Source of the DNA: Incurvaria masculella
Taxonomy: Eukaryota > Arthropoda > Insecta > Lepidoptera > Incurvariidae
Length of the DNA stretch: 64,000 nt
Assembly: GCA_946894095.1 (NCBI GenBank)
Contig: OX335653.1
Span: forward strand, 4,407,001 to 4,471,000
Direction of reading: 5' to 3'
Shown here in pieces: positions 9,405 to 20,403 of this stretch. The number at the start of each line of letters is the position of its first letter. Positions within the stretch are counted from its first letter, which is position 1. The notes beneath the pieces are model-generated. The model did not search any database, was not told where the DNA came from, and saw only the letters and a list, made by a program, of their open reading frames with translations. A program made the translations under genes and the position numbers.

Positions 9405-10524
9405 AAAATATTTTTAAATAAAAAAAGGACCGCCTTCAAAAAAACCGGAACTAAAAAGCAAAAAATAATTGGTTACTTTTAATTAATGTACGAAAAGCTA
9501 TTTTAATTCTAACTAATTATGTACAATTTCTTAATTTTTAATCATCTTTTGAAGTCGGTGCCTTGGGTAGAGTTCGCTTCGCACGCTGCTGACCGAACAG
9601 ACACTATTTCAGCCGAACACACCCGAAGTCTACGAGAGCGTAAACAACCTGAGTCAGTAATGATTGGTCCACAGAGCATTTTGTCTAACTGGAGATGCCC
9701 TTAGCGTTGGTTTACGTGCAAGCTGATATCGATACAGCGCAGCGTACTGAAATTGGGTTTCAGCGATTATTATTAGTACTTTCGGGTTTATAAAGGCTGG
9801 ACTGGTGAAGGAGGACGTTAATTCGCTGCTCTGTGTTGATTGGTACTGCCCTGCGACATCGTTGTCTGAACGAGACGATTTCTGCCGAAATTGGTGAGAT
9901 CTGTACTAACCGCACACTTTCTCTCGTTTCGTTTTGACACGAAGTTGAGAGCAGACACCTCAAAGTCGCTACCTATTGTTTTCTGTTCTTTTTTATGTTT
10001 GTATTTTTTTTTGTTTTGTGTTATGTAGGTATTTAGGTAGAATAAAAAGTACAAGCTACACCTACCTAAATATTTATCATATAAGTGGTCGTTGTTTTTA
10101 TATTGGTTTGTTCGTAAGGTTTTCTTGTAAATATTTTGTTTTTATTGTATTAGGTATTTAGTTTAAGTATAAGGCATATTTAAATTACAAAGTACTTGCC
10201 TAAATACCTACTTACATACGTTTTTCCGACCAGTTTGTTCATGTAATTTTTGTTATTGTGTTTTGTTCAAGTAGGTAAATGTAAGTAGCTACCTACTTAT
10301 ATTTCTTTCTTAGCCATAGGTAATATTAATCTAACTACTTGCAGCCCTTAAAGAACGTCTACCCAAGGCACCGACTTCAAAAGATGATTAAAAATTAAGA
10401 AATTGTACATAATTAGTTAGAATTAAAATAGCTTTTCGTACATTAATTAAAAGTAACCAATTATTTTTTGCTTTTTAGTTCCGGTTTTTTTGAAGGCGGT
10501 CCTTTTTTTATTTAAAAATATTTT
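9405..10524. mobile_element. foldback element with 166-bp nearly perfect inverted repeats
   Basis: The arms are 9405-9570 and 10359-10524, reverse complements of each other; both include the 20-base stretch TTCAAAAGATGATTAAAAAT or its complement. The arm end reads AAAATATTTTTAAATAAAA. The 788-bp centre has only short ORFs and several TAGGTA-rich runs. A similar but shorter foldback with the same CCGACTTCAA-type arm lies at 63448-63692. No transposase is seen. Confidence 0.7.
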
Positions 10525-11590
10525 ATTTTTTGCTTTTTAGTGGTGGCGTAACTTTTAAGTCAAGGTGGGCGAGCCCTCCTGCTCAACTTCACATACAAAG
10601 TGGAAAGAAGATATACATACATATACAATTCAATACAATACAATGAACGAGCATTAGCAGAAATACAACCATTGAGAAATCTCATTTCTGACGAAAGGTA
10701 GACCGGTAACTATCTGGATTCATGAGTTCACGGTTGATACGTACGATAATTGATACGATGAGATCACGTGAGATAGAGTGCTGTGACAGACGGACGGACG
10801 GACGGACAGCGGAAGTTGGTGCCCTTTGGGAACGGAACCCTAAAAAGACAAAACAACGATGAACCGGAACCGCTGAGCTTCTGAATTTCTCATCCTACCA
10901 TCGTTCCGGATAGTCTGTTTCTTGCGTAAGTTTAAGTTGTATGAAAATGTGTACATATCGGCCTCGTTTATCCCCCCTTAACAGTTGAATTTTGTAAAAT
11001 CCGTTGTGAGCGAGCCTTTTCGAATTAACAAGAAGTCACTGAAAATTTTAAGTTTCGAGGATAATTGGTTTCAGAGATCTCAACATGAGTGGTTTTCGCC
11101 TAAATGTGTTCATTTTGACCTGTTTTACCCCCCTAATAGTATAATTTCCAAAAATATTTTCTTCTTAAGAATTCCCATCTAAAACAAAACATACTCTGAC
11201 ATTTCTGGGTTCAGCGGCTCTAGAGATAGAAATGTGTACAATTTGCCCTCTTTTACCCCCCTTGAATACCCCCAACAGTTGAAGTAAAAAAAAACCTCTC
11301 ATACTGAGCAATCTCACCCGAAAAGAAAGCTACTGTAACTAAAAAATCACTTTTCTGGGTTCGCGGGGTTAAGAAATTCGATGTTTGTTATAGTTAAGTA
11401 CCAAACTACTGAACCGATTTTGATAAAAAAAAAATGGGACCAACTAGAAAGTATACCCTTTCGAACAAAAAAAGAATTTTCCAAATCGGTCCACGGGTCT
11501 TCGAGTAATCGGTGAACATACATAAAAAAAAAAAAAAAAAAAAGATTCCGACGAATTGATAACCTCCTCCTTTTTTGAAGTCGGTTAATA
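10525..11590. repeat. composite repeat block inside the nested insertion
   Basis: The block contains a degraded MITE end near 10556-10612, a short (GGAC)n repeat fragment (10777-10842), three modules with TACCCCCC-type or ATCCCCCC-type runs near 10970, 11128 and 11255, an A-run at 11524-11543, and a CCGACGAATTGATAACCTCC module near 11548. The last is also found at 33010-33066, again inside a piggyBac-like MITE copy. No gene is recognised. Confidence 0.5.
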
Positions 11591-12103
11591 AAATGAAAAC
11601 ATCTTTCATCAGACTTGTTTCAATCAATTTGGTTTTTGTTTCATTTTTGACTACAGCGTTCGTGATTTACTTTTAGCTATATGTCGTTTTGTAATGAAAA
11701 TTTTCGTAAATCTTACCAAATCAAACACTACGCGTATTGTCTGCTTTGTGGACATGTTGCAACCCCCTCATCACGAAGCCGGTCTTTTTCTTTGAAACAG
11801 AGAAGGTCCCAGAGCGCAATAGCACGGTTTTGTACCGTGCCCGCGAATGAATTAGTCCCGCCGGGAAGGCCCACCTTAAGGCTGTGATAAGACCCAATTG
11901 CGTTCAGTTTGATAAGGGAGTAAGTAAAACACTTAATTATATTTTAAAAAACCCACCGTTCATTTCGATAATCTAAAAAGTTAATATCTAGGTTTATGGT
12001 CTAGTTATAATATAAAGAAAAACCCCTGGTGCTTTGGTTTCTCCTGAGGGTAGGAGGGTAGGTGCGCGACATTTTTATATGTATGTAAATAATGGGCGTT
12101 TCA

Positions 12104-12399
12104 TTTTTAGGGTTCCGTACCCAAAGGGTGATAACGGAACCCTATTACTAAGCCTCCGCTGTCCGTCCGTCCGTCCGTCAGTCACAGGGCTGCATCTCAT
12201 GAACCGTAATAGGTCGGCAGCTTAAGTTTTCACAGAGTGTGTATTTATTTTCCCGCTATAACAACAAACAGGTAAAATAAAAAAATATAAAAAATTAAAG
12301 GGGGGTCCCATAGAAAAAACCAGATTTTTTTTGTTAAATTTTGTACGATGGTACGGAACCCTTCGTGTGCGAGTCCGACTCGCACTTGGCCGGTTTTTC
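12104..12399 (-). repeat. interspersed (GGAC)n repeat, copy 2, minus strand
   Basis: It begins TTTTTAGGGTTCCGTACC and passes through CCGTCCGTCCGTCCGTCAG and TCATGAACCGTAATAGG. It ends CGAGTCCGACTCGCACTTGG followed by CCGG, the reverse complement of the order in copy 1. Confidence 0.7.
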
Positions 12400-14303
12400 A
12401 AATGAAGGCGTGACAACAGCTGATTGCTTTCACATCTTCACAGCTTTAAGTGTGTAAATGAAACCCTAATTTTATTATGGTTATTCTTAAAATAATTTTT
12501 TTTACGACTTATTTAGTGATTTAAAAAACGTATTAAAGCCATATTTAAAGCCTATTTACTATATCTTTGTGCAAACGTTTTATAATATTTTTTGTATATT
12601 CGCCTAACTTTAGAAATGAAAGCAACAGCTACTTTTGGGGCCGAGTGCACGAAAGGACAATAAATCAAAATCAACGTCAAAGTATAATCAAACACATCAC
12701 TTTGTGTGGACAGTATGGAAGGAACTCTATGCGGATCACTAAAAGTGACGTGTTTAATAATTGATTAACTCGGCCGTCTCTTCGTGCAACCTGGGCTTAG
12801 TCTTATCTTTAAATGATATCTAAACCATTAATCCACGAATTTTTGATTATCGAATTTCATAATAGTTATTTTTATGGATAATTAAATGTTGTTTCACTTA
12901 CGCCCTTGTCAATTTAAACGCAATTGGCACTTATCAAGCCCTTAAAATTGTGCAAGAGAATGATGTTCTATTAATTAATAAGAATGTACACATTTTTCGC
13001 CTAAACATTCGAATATGCATAGGTCGGATCAGATTTAAATGTATTTCTTATTAAAAAATATGACACCTGTGATTGTATCTTTGATGTTCCTACTTATGAA
13101 TTATTGTACAATTAAAAACATGCCGAATATTTGTCGTTTATTAATACTTCAGATTAATTTACCATCACGCCGGTTCCCCGTAGGGATAGGGCAAGATGAT
13201 AGAGTGCCATAATGTGCAATCAGAACATACTTCTTGAACTCTTTACATACATGTTTCATACATGTTTTACGATTATGTCTGTCACAATGTCACAAAATTT
13301 GTCACAAATTTAATGAAATCATTATCTATTATTTATTTTGAGTTGAGCGATCTAAAATTAAAAACGTGGTTTACATTGCGTTTGTACCGCAATTGTTACC
13401 AAGTCTTAAGCTTACTTTGCTAACTCTGAATGAGACTATAATTGTAGAATCAATTTTAATGGATACCCCATTAAAATTGAAAACAAAAGTGCAGACCATT
13501 TTGGAGAAATTTTAGGTAACCAGGTGTATTGATTTTAAATTTGAATTGATTTAATTTGCTTAGAAAAATATGCTCTACTGGAGCATTATAGAGCGTACAA
13601 CTCATTTATTCATTTACGTAGAAGATTACGTGTGATTTAGATACCACTTACTTAATTAGTTTATCACGCTTACTTTCACAGTATTGTTCTGGGGTTTTGC
13701 AGCTGAAGTAATGTGCGTTTGTGTTTCAGAACAGAGTCTTGTTTTGCATTCTGAGCATAATTATGAGCCCAAGGTTAAAATATGGCTTGCTATTGAGTCA
13801 AAAAGTCCTAGCTGAAATGTTACTCTTTCCTGTGGATTTGGTCGTCTACTAACTGAGTCCCAAAAATATATTCTATCAAAAACATAAAATAAAAGAATGC
13901 CAGTCTCATACGCAGTTTTTCCACCGCAAATAGTTGTGAGATTTCATAAAACCAATTCAGTTACTTTAGTTAGTATATGTTATAGTTAGAAGGTATTTGC
14001 TTATACCTTCTACTTACTTACACCTTCCAACATTTATAGTGACGGTGTCAATATTAGACATCTTTATTTCTGTAATAAATACATTTTACGACTTAGCAAG
14101 TCCACGGCAACATAATCACATAGGAATAATAAAACATAAGCCTTCTCTACCATATAATACCGAAACGTGTTGTCCATTTTTTTCCACTTTTCTCAACATT
14201 CTGAACTTTTCTCATATAATGTGATTATTACAAACATAACAAAAGTTTTCTTTAATCAATCCAATCTTTTATCTAACGAGTTTTAAATGTTTTATTGTTA
14301 CAG
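12400..14303. other. AT-rich spacer without recognised genes
   Basis: This 1.9-kb stretch has only short random ORFs. No FLYWCH signature (TGGTACTGC followed by a second Cys and HxH) is present on either strand. A short GC-richer patch near 13165-13215 (GCCGGTTCCCCGTAGGGATA) may be a decayed repeat. A C-T-rich tract precedes the acceptor of E8. Confidence 0.5.
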
Positions 14304-14536
14304 GCTGTGGATACAAATTCATTCACCAAGAGAACGGGAATTCGCTTCTGATGGTACGAGGGTACACGTTCTCCAGAAATGGCTTCACAACAAATTGGTA
14401 CTGTTCTCAAAATTATACCTGTCGAGCGAGAGTAAAACTATTCAAGGGACGCGTCGTCTACGCGAACTACACACACAACCATGCACCACCTCAATACCAT
14501 ATGTTGCCAAATGGCAAGTACATTCGCATAGCCTAA
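14304..14536 (+). CDS. mod(mdg4): alternative terminal exon E8, FLYWCH finger
   Basis: The acceptor is TATTGTTACAG, phase 1. The exon reads CGYKFIHQENGNSLLM, GYTFS, NWYC, then a second Cys after only five residues (CSQNYTC) where most neighbours have six, RARVK, HNHAPPQYH and a YIRIA stop. The shorter knuckle is unusual but keeps all four ligands. AATAAA at 14583-14588 follows closely. The 3' half of this exon, from about 14426, is the ancestor of the tandem array that follows. Confidence 0.85.
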
Positions 14537-16336
14537 GTGCGCGAAACGCGATCCATGCATCTTAGAATAAGGATTGTCGAGAAATAAAGAAAAAACCATG
14601 ACGTGGACGCATCTATTCGAACTACAATCAGAATGATAAACCGGTTTAATAACATATGCTGACAGTTGGGAAGTACATTCGCAAAACTTTGCTATGCGGT
14701 AGTGAACCTATGCATCGCATCATATGTATAGATGATCTAGGTCAACGACAAATACAATCATAAACTGACTCAATATCATTCATGTTGATGGGTGGAAAAC
14801 ATTTTCACATAATCTAGGCATGCGAGCGTGAAAGTATGCAATGGTCGCATCATCTACATCAACGACACATGCAACCATAAACCGACGCAATAACATTTAT
14901 GTTGATAGATGGGAAGTATTTTCACATAATCTAGCTATGCGAGAGTGAAAGTATGCAATGGTCGCATCATCTACATCAACGACACATGCACCAATAAACC
15001 GACGCAATAACATTTATGTTGATAGATGGGAAGTATTTTCACATAATCTAGCTATGCGAGAGTGAAAGTATGCAATGGTCGCATCATCTACATCAACGAC
15101 ACATGCACCAATAAACCGACGCAATAACATTTATGTTAATAGATGGGAAGTATTTTCACATAATCTAGCTATGCGAGAGTGAAAGTATGCAATGGTCGCA
15201 TCATCTACATCAACGACACATGCACCAATAAACCGACGCAATAACATTTATGTTGATAGATGGGAAGTATTTTCACATAATCTAGCTATGCGAGAGTGAA
15301 AGTATGCAATGGTCGCATCATCTACATCAACGACACATGCACCAATAAACCGACGCAATAACATTTATGTTAATAGATGGGAAGTATTTTCACATAATCT
15401 AGCTATGCGAGAGTGAAAGTATGCAATGGTCGCATCATCTACATCAACGACACATGCACCAATAAACCGACGCAATAACATTTATGTTGATAGATGGGAA
15501 GTATTTTCACATAATCTAGCTATGCGAGAGTGAAAGTATGCAATGGTCGCATCATCTACATCAACGACACATGCACCAATAAACCGACGCAATAACATTT
15601 ATGTTAATAGATGGGAAGTATTTTCACATAATCTAGCTATGCGAGAGTGAAAGTATGCAATGGTCGCATCATCTACATCAACGACACATGCACCAATAAA
15701 CCGACGCAATAACATTTATGTTGATAGATGGGAAGTATTTTCACATAATCTAGCTATGCGAGAGTGAAAGTATGCAATGGTCGCATCGTCTACGTCAACG
15801 ACACATGCAACCATAGACCGACCCAATAACATTAATGTTGATAAATGGGAAGTATGTTCACATAATCTAGGTATGCGACAGTGAAACTATGCAAAATGTG
15901 TCGTTTGTACGCAACTATAAAACGGTTCATTAACATATGTTGACATGGCAAGTATGTAATTCGGATAACCTGGAAATCCAAAAGTGAAACTATACAAGGG
16001 ACGATTCACCTACGTCAACGACGTACATAATTATGAACCGGCTTAATATCATATGTTGACAAATTAGAAGAATATTCACAATAATATGGGTATGCGAAAG
16101 TAAAACTATCCAAGGGATGCATCGTCAACATCAACGACAAAACACAACTGGCTCAATGGGATATATATTGGGTTAACCTGCGTATGAAAGAGTGAAACTA
16201 TGCAAGGGATGTATCATTGAACCATATTGACAGATGCGAAACTATTCAAAGGACGCATCGTCTACGTGAACTGATCAGACAGAATGTGTCAGACAGGCTG
16301 TTGCAAATGGGAAGTATGTGTGTGTAGCTTAAATGC
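14537..16336 (+). repeat. 117-bp minisatellite derived from the 3' half of FLYWCH exon E8
   Basis: Ten units recur at exactly 117-base steps (GC(A/T)ATGCGAG-type starts at 14817, 14934, 15051 and so on to 15870), with degenerate units on both sides. Each unit corresponds base by base to the E8 region encoding RARVK through HNH, PPQYH and GKYIRIA. For example, GCGAGAGTGAAAGTATGCAA aligns with GCGAGAGTAAAACTATTCAA. The last unit retains an E8-like end (TGCAAATGGGAAGTATGTGT). Between about 15019 and 15721, units alternate between GTTGATAGA and GTTAATAGA, a 234-bp dimer. CAATAAC introduces a stop in the aligned frame, so the array is not coding. From 16337 to 16754 the spacer is AT-rich. Confidence 0.9.
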
Positions 16337-16754
16337 GCCAAGGAAATTACGTAATAGTGCATCGGTTTGATTCTTCGTGACGTGCTTGTTTACTTTTTAG
16401 GTTTCAAAAATGACCGTGCAAAATTGGTTTGTTAACCAATTTGCTCACTTGAACTGTCAGTTCAATAGACAATGTTTAGTTTTGCCTAGTCCAAAAATGA
16501 GCAAAATTCATAAACATAAAAAAATATAATTCGTAAACGCAATTCAAGGTTGCATAAAATGTTTCTGATTTTTTGTAAATTAATAAAATAAAAAATACTT
16601 GTGTCCTGGGAGAATAAATGATTTTGAATGATGAATGATTTTTTCTTATCTACTTACATAATTCTATCTTATTTTCCCATCATCACGGTCTCATAACGGA
16701 TCTTGAATTCATTAACACGATGTTACCAATCCTCAGATTATGTATCTTTTTCAG

Positions 16755-16978
16755 AGGCAACGTACATTTTATTGAAGACAGGTAGCAGACTGCTGATGCT
16801 GAATGAATTTACATTTTGTCGAGTGGGGAAAAATAATTGGTACTGCTCCAAGAAAGATAGAGGATGCAAAGCGCGTGTTCACTTGGAGGGAGAACAAATT
16901 ATCAGTAGCTGCAACATACACAATCACCAACCACCTAAGTTTTACAGGGGCAGCGACGGCTTCCATCATAGGATCTAA
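16755..16978 (+). CDS. mod(mdg4): alternative terminal exon E9, FLYWCH finger (first of a pair)
   Basis: The acceptor TATCTTTTTCAG has a good pyrimidine tract and phase 1. The exon reads ATYILLKTGSRLLML, NEFTFCRVG, NWYC, a second Cys in DRGCKARV, then NIHNHQPPKFY and an HHRI stop. It is slightly shorter than the first block because the loop before NWYC is contracted. EFTF replaces GYTF, with an added Cys. It is clearly paralogous to E10; even the intron just upstream (CAGATTAT..CTTTTTCAG) is shared. Confidence 0.85.
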
Positions 16979-17474
16979 TTTATATTCTTGCAATATTCAT
17001 AAGAATTCTAAAAATGAACTTAGGTAATCTTTTATTGTCCGGATTAACAACTTTTTCGAATTATTTAGATAATTAAAATGCCTCAAATGTAGATATCGCT
17101 GAAACTCATATTGATGTGATAACGTTAATGTCGTATCCGTTATATACATAAACTATTAACGGTAATATCGTTTCCATTAAATACATACATTTCGAACATT
17201 AATAGTCTTGAATTGTTGTAGTTGGATATCATAGAATAGTATGATTTTATGCTGGGTGTTTGTACTTGGTGTAAAAAAAAATTAACTTGAAATAACAATT
17301 TTGTTGGAGACGTTTCAAGGAAAAGGACTTCCGTTTCCAAGGATGATCCTGGAGGCTCCTTCCATCTCTGATTAATTTTCTGTTAACCCTTCCAACAATC
17401 GGGTGCTGTGCTGTTATTGGTCTTAAATTTATTACCACGAATTGACTAATCCCCAGATTATACGGCTTTTTCAG

Positions 17475-17698
17475 AAGCTACGTACGTTTCATTAAAAACT
17501 GGTAGCAGACTTCTGATGCTGAATAAATTTACATTTTGTCGAGTGGGCAAGAAAAATTGGTACTGCTCCAAGAAGAAAAGTGGCTGTAAAGCGCGTGTTC
17601 ACTTGGAGGGAGATCGAATTATCAGTTGCTACAACATACACGACCACCAGCCGCCTAAGTTTCACAGGAGCAACGACGGATTCTATCATAGGATCTAA
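17475..17698 (+). CDS. mod(mdg4): alternative terminal exon E10, FLYWCH finger (second of a pair)
   Basis: The acceptor is ATACGGCTTTTTCAG, phase 1. The exon reads ATYVSLKTGSRLLML, NKFTFCRVG, NWYC, SGCKARVH, then NIHDHQPPKFH and a YHRI stop. Most codons match E9, showing a recent tandem duplication of exon plus flank. AATAAA at 17903-17908 is a likely poly(A) signal. Two further, badly decayed copies follow at 17965-18062 and 18330-18460. Confidence 0.85.
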
Positions 17699-17964
17699 TT
17701 GAGTTCTCATGATATCTATTATAATTCTATACGCATTCTGCCAATCAACTTAGTTTATTGTATTTACTGGAAGTACAGAGTCAGCAGAGTGCTTACCCAC
17801 TTAGAGAAAGAAAGAATAATGGACATAATCACGAATCACCCCATCTCCGGTGGTACTTGTTATATATCACAGCGTCTAATTAAGAAGGTTTCAACGTTCT
17901 TGAATAAACATTTTGTTTCATGTATCGAATTAAGTCGTTAGATTTTTTTTTCATTTCAACAGTC

Positions 17965-18062
17965 GCCCCTAATTCAGAAGCAAGCTAGAACTTCGGACAG
18001 ACCAATAAGGACTTGTAGGCACGTGTTCGTTTTGAGGTGAGTTAGTTATCTATAGATATAAT
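17965..18062 (+). pseudogene. decayed remnant of an E9/E10-type exon
   Basis: TTCAGAAGCAAGCTAG matches the E10 acceptor and first codons. After an internal deletion, GTAGGCACGTGTTCGTTTTG matches the E10 stretch encoding CKARVHLE. The frame is lost. It shows that the E9/E10 unit was once present in more than two copies. Confidence 0.5.
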
Positions 18063-18329
18063 ATACAAAACTACCATCCACCCCATTCCTATAGGGTCTA
18101 TTCTTATTAATTAACTCGTTTGTTTGAAACAATGCCCTAAAACTTTCAATTGCGGAGCGCTTGCCTACTTGGGAAGAGTGACAATTATCTTCTTTACAGA
18201 AGTACCATAGCAACTTCCCCGGTGGTTATTCCACAGTCTGACCTTTAGCTTTGGGCTCACATTGCCCTTATTTAGCAGTATGCCGAAGATGTTCGATTGT
18301 TCTTGCTTGCTCTAGTATTTGTGTGCAAT

Positions 18330-18460
18330 TTAAGTGCAATAATTCAAAAAGGTCAGAGTCGAAAGGGTGCACGTTCCCTTGGAGGTAAAGTGAATCGTCT
18401 TCAGCTGCAACATCCGTAACAAAGAGCCACCCCACCCTTTTTGTTAAAACCTCGACGCGT
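18330..18460 (+). pseudogene. second decayed remnant of an E9/E10-type exon
   Basis: GGGTGCACGTTCCCTTGGAGG, then CAGCTGCAACATCCGTAAC and AGAGCCACCCCACC, follow the E9 order for ARVHLEG, SSCNIHN and HQPPK. Several indels remove the frame, and the region encoding NWYC is missing. Confidence 0.5.
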
Positions 18461-18967
18461 TACAAATTTTAATGCAGCTAAGAATCTTCCGAACCTTGTT
18501 GATGGTTCCTGTTTACATGTGTAAAATGGAATTATACCAATATCGAACCCTTTCAAGGAAATTACCTTAATCAAATTTAAGAGTCATTCAGTTGCTTAAA
18601 ATGTTACCCCGAGAATAAACATATTTGGTAGGGACATTTCATGTAATGATATTGGTACACCAGTACATGGTTTGTGGAACACGTTGATAGTGATACTCAA
18701 TAGTTTTAGCGAATTTTTCACCATTCTCGTCGCATCAAGCAACTTGCAACATTCAAATTCGGAGAAACAAAAAGCATCCCAGCCGCTACTTTTCTGGCAC
18801 CGTGATGGATCCCGTAACTTAAGAGGCTGTTATATTTAGTAGTTTAGACCGAATAGTTTATCGTTCTTGATACAAAAAATACAGCTCTGAATTTAGAAAG
18901 AACAAGCTATCAGTGTAACACATAATTTGGTAAAAAATAATCAAAATAATTACAGAAAATAGTTTAG

Positions 18968-19171
18968 GAACTTGGGCTGAACGTGACGAAGCGACAGTGC
19001 AGCGTTACTGTTAACAGCAATTGCTGTTACTACGACACCGTGGTCGAGATTCCAGTGTCTACCGCAGCGACAGCACGGCGCTTCCATGCTCTGAAGTTGG
19101 ACAGTTGGCTCAATGCGGACATGGTTAGGAAGGAAAACACGTTAAAAACTGAAGTTAAACTTGCTTGTTGA
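18968..19171 (+). other. open stretch of uncertain meaning
   Basis: A frame stays open for about 67 codons (containing CSVTVNSNCCYYD and RRFHALKLDSWLN) to a TGA, in DNA a little richer in G and C than its flanks. There is no ATG at its start. The nearest acceptor-like AG is TTTAG at 18963-18967, with a poor tract and phase 0. I recognise no domain. It may be a chance frame or part of a decayed repeat. The spacer on either side holds nothing I recognise. Confidence 0.15.
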
Positions 19172-19289
19172 GGCACTAAGGTTCCTGATTCTTCGTCAAT
19201 GCAAATTAGAAGAGCAGAAAGGGTGGGATCAAATAATGATGGTGTGGGGGGAGTGTCTCTAATCTCTAACTGTTTTCATGCCATTACAG

Positions 19290-19534
19290 CGTACACCTAC
19301 GAAATGATACCCACCAGTAAAGGGGGCGAACTCCTGGTCTGCGAAGGTTATACCTTCTTCAAGATGCACAGCTTTAAGCGATGGTACTGCTCGAAGAGAA
19401 TCGCAATGCACTGCCACTGCAGGCTAAGTCTAGATAACTCTGGCGTGATCATGTCCATGGAGGGTAGGCACACTCACCCTCCACCTCAACTATACCGAAC
19501 TGCCGCGGGAAACATCGTGCGGTTTCGGAACTAA
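19290..19534 (+). CDS. mod(mdg4): alternative terminal exon E11, FLYWCH finger of the C-x-C subgroup
   Basis: The acceptor is CATGCCATTACAG, phase 1. The exon reads YTYEMIPTSKGGELLV, GYTFFKM, RWYC, a longer knuckle (CSKRIAMHC), the C-x-C doublet CHCRL, then HTHPPPQLY and an IVRFRN stop. It is the first of a distinct subgroup with Y-E-(M/I)-(I/L)-P-x-x-(R/K)-G and a K-R/T-RWYC core. The knuckle is one residue longer than in the first block. AATAAA lies at 19575-19580. Confidence 0.85.
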
Positions 19535-20164
19535 AGCTTAGAATCTGAGGATTTTTTGTACAGTACGATCGGTAAATAAAATGCTTATCATTGGCAAGAG
19601 GCTTACTTGATATTTTGATTGTTTTGTAATGGCAACACATTTACTCTTTTCCTAATTATTTTCGAGCATCTCCATTTTAGAAGAAAACCGAAGTTGCGGA
19701 GAAGAGAAGACCAACGAATCTATTGAGATGTTCATAATATATTATATTTATATTTCTCTTGCATTGTGGACGGTTAATTATATGGCGGCCGTCGCCTGAT
19801 CGTATTTGGTATCAATCGCTCAAGAAAGTCAAGAGCTGGAAGAATTTCAATACATATTCATGCAAAATATGTTGATAGCTACTACAAATGTGTAATAAGT
19901 GACAAAAACTTACACCATACCAAAATATATTCAAATATTAAAGGGTTCAGGGTTCATATGGCATTGAACGTGGAACTTGTTGTGCCCTACTACTTCCATT
20001 TTCTCACCTTTTAAGAAGTACAACTTCACACTCTCTCGTAACGCTTCTTTCGGTCGCTTTTTCGTCACATTTCTTGAAATGTACTCTATGTCTTCATTAA
20101 GAAGTGTGTGATAAAAAGAACGTAACCTCACAGTCTCACGAAACGCGTATATATTTGTTTTCAG

Positions 20165-20403
20165 TGCACACTTACGAAATGATACCGAGCAACCGTGGCG
20201 GCCAACGGTTGGTGTACCAAGGCCACACTTTCTATAAGATGTCGAGCAGGAAGCGCTGGTACTGCTCCAAGAAAGACGCTTCTGGGTGCAGCTGCAGGCT
20301 GAGTCTAGACAACAGAGGCGTCATCGTTGCCGTAGATGGAGAGCACTATCACCCACCGCCTGACTTAGTCCGTGCTGGATATGGAAACCTAACGGGATGT
20401 TAA
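20165..20403 (+). CDS. mod(mdg4): alternative terminal exon E12, FLYWCH finger of the C-x-C subgroup
   Basis: The acceptor is TTTGTTTTCAG, phase 1. The exon reads HTYEMIPSNRGGQRLV, GHTFYKM, RWYC, a long knuckle to GCSCRL, LDNRGVIV, EHYHPPPDL and a divergent tail (RAGYGNLTGC) in place of the usual R-T-A-x-G-x-(I/V)-V-R ending. All ligands are present. It is most like E11. The 20404-22011 spacer has only short ORFs and scattered low-complexity runs. Confidence 0.85.

Larger units (their letters stand above)
9180..11875. mobile_element. piggyBac-like MITE (TTAA target), split by a nested insertion
   Basis: The element starts GGTGGACC after TTAA (9176-9179) and ends GGCCCACC before TTAA (11876-11879). 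The outer parts, 9180-9404 and about 11591-11875, align in reverse order with the 57906-58447 copy (GGTCCGAAAGTTCGAA, TGGCATTGTAAAATTGTGT, TGTGGACATGTTGCA, GTACCGTGCCCGCGAATGA). About 2.2 kb of other repeats (9405 to about 11590) are inserted near its middle. It is non-coding and was presumably moved by a piggyBac-type transposase elsewhere. Confidence 0.7.

Noticed and set aside
9818..10161. Short ORFs within the centre of the 9405-10524 foldback
   Set aside because: They are AT-rich frames of 60-80 codons with no motif, inside a non-autonomous element.
14817..15986. Regular repeats suggestive of a CRISPR array
   Set aside because: The units are 117-bp head-to-tail copies without unique spacers, in a eukaryotic genome, and derive from an adjacent exon.
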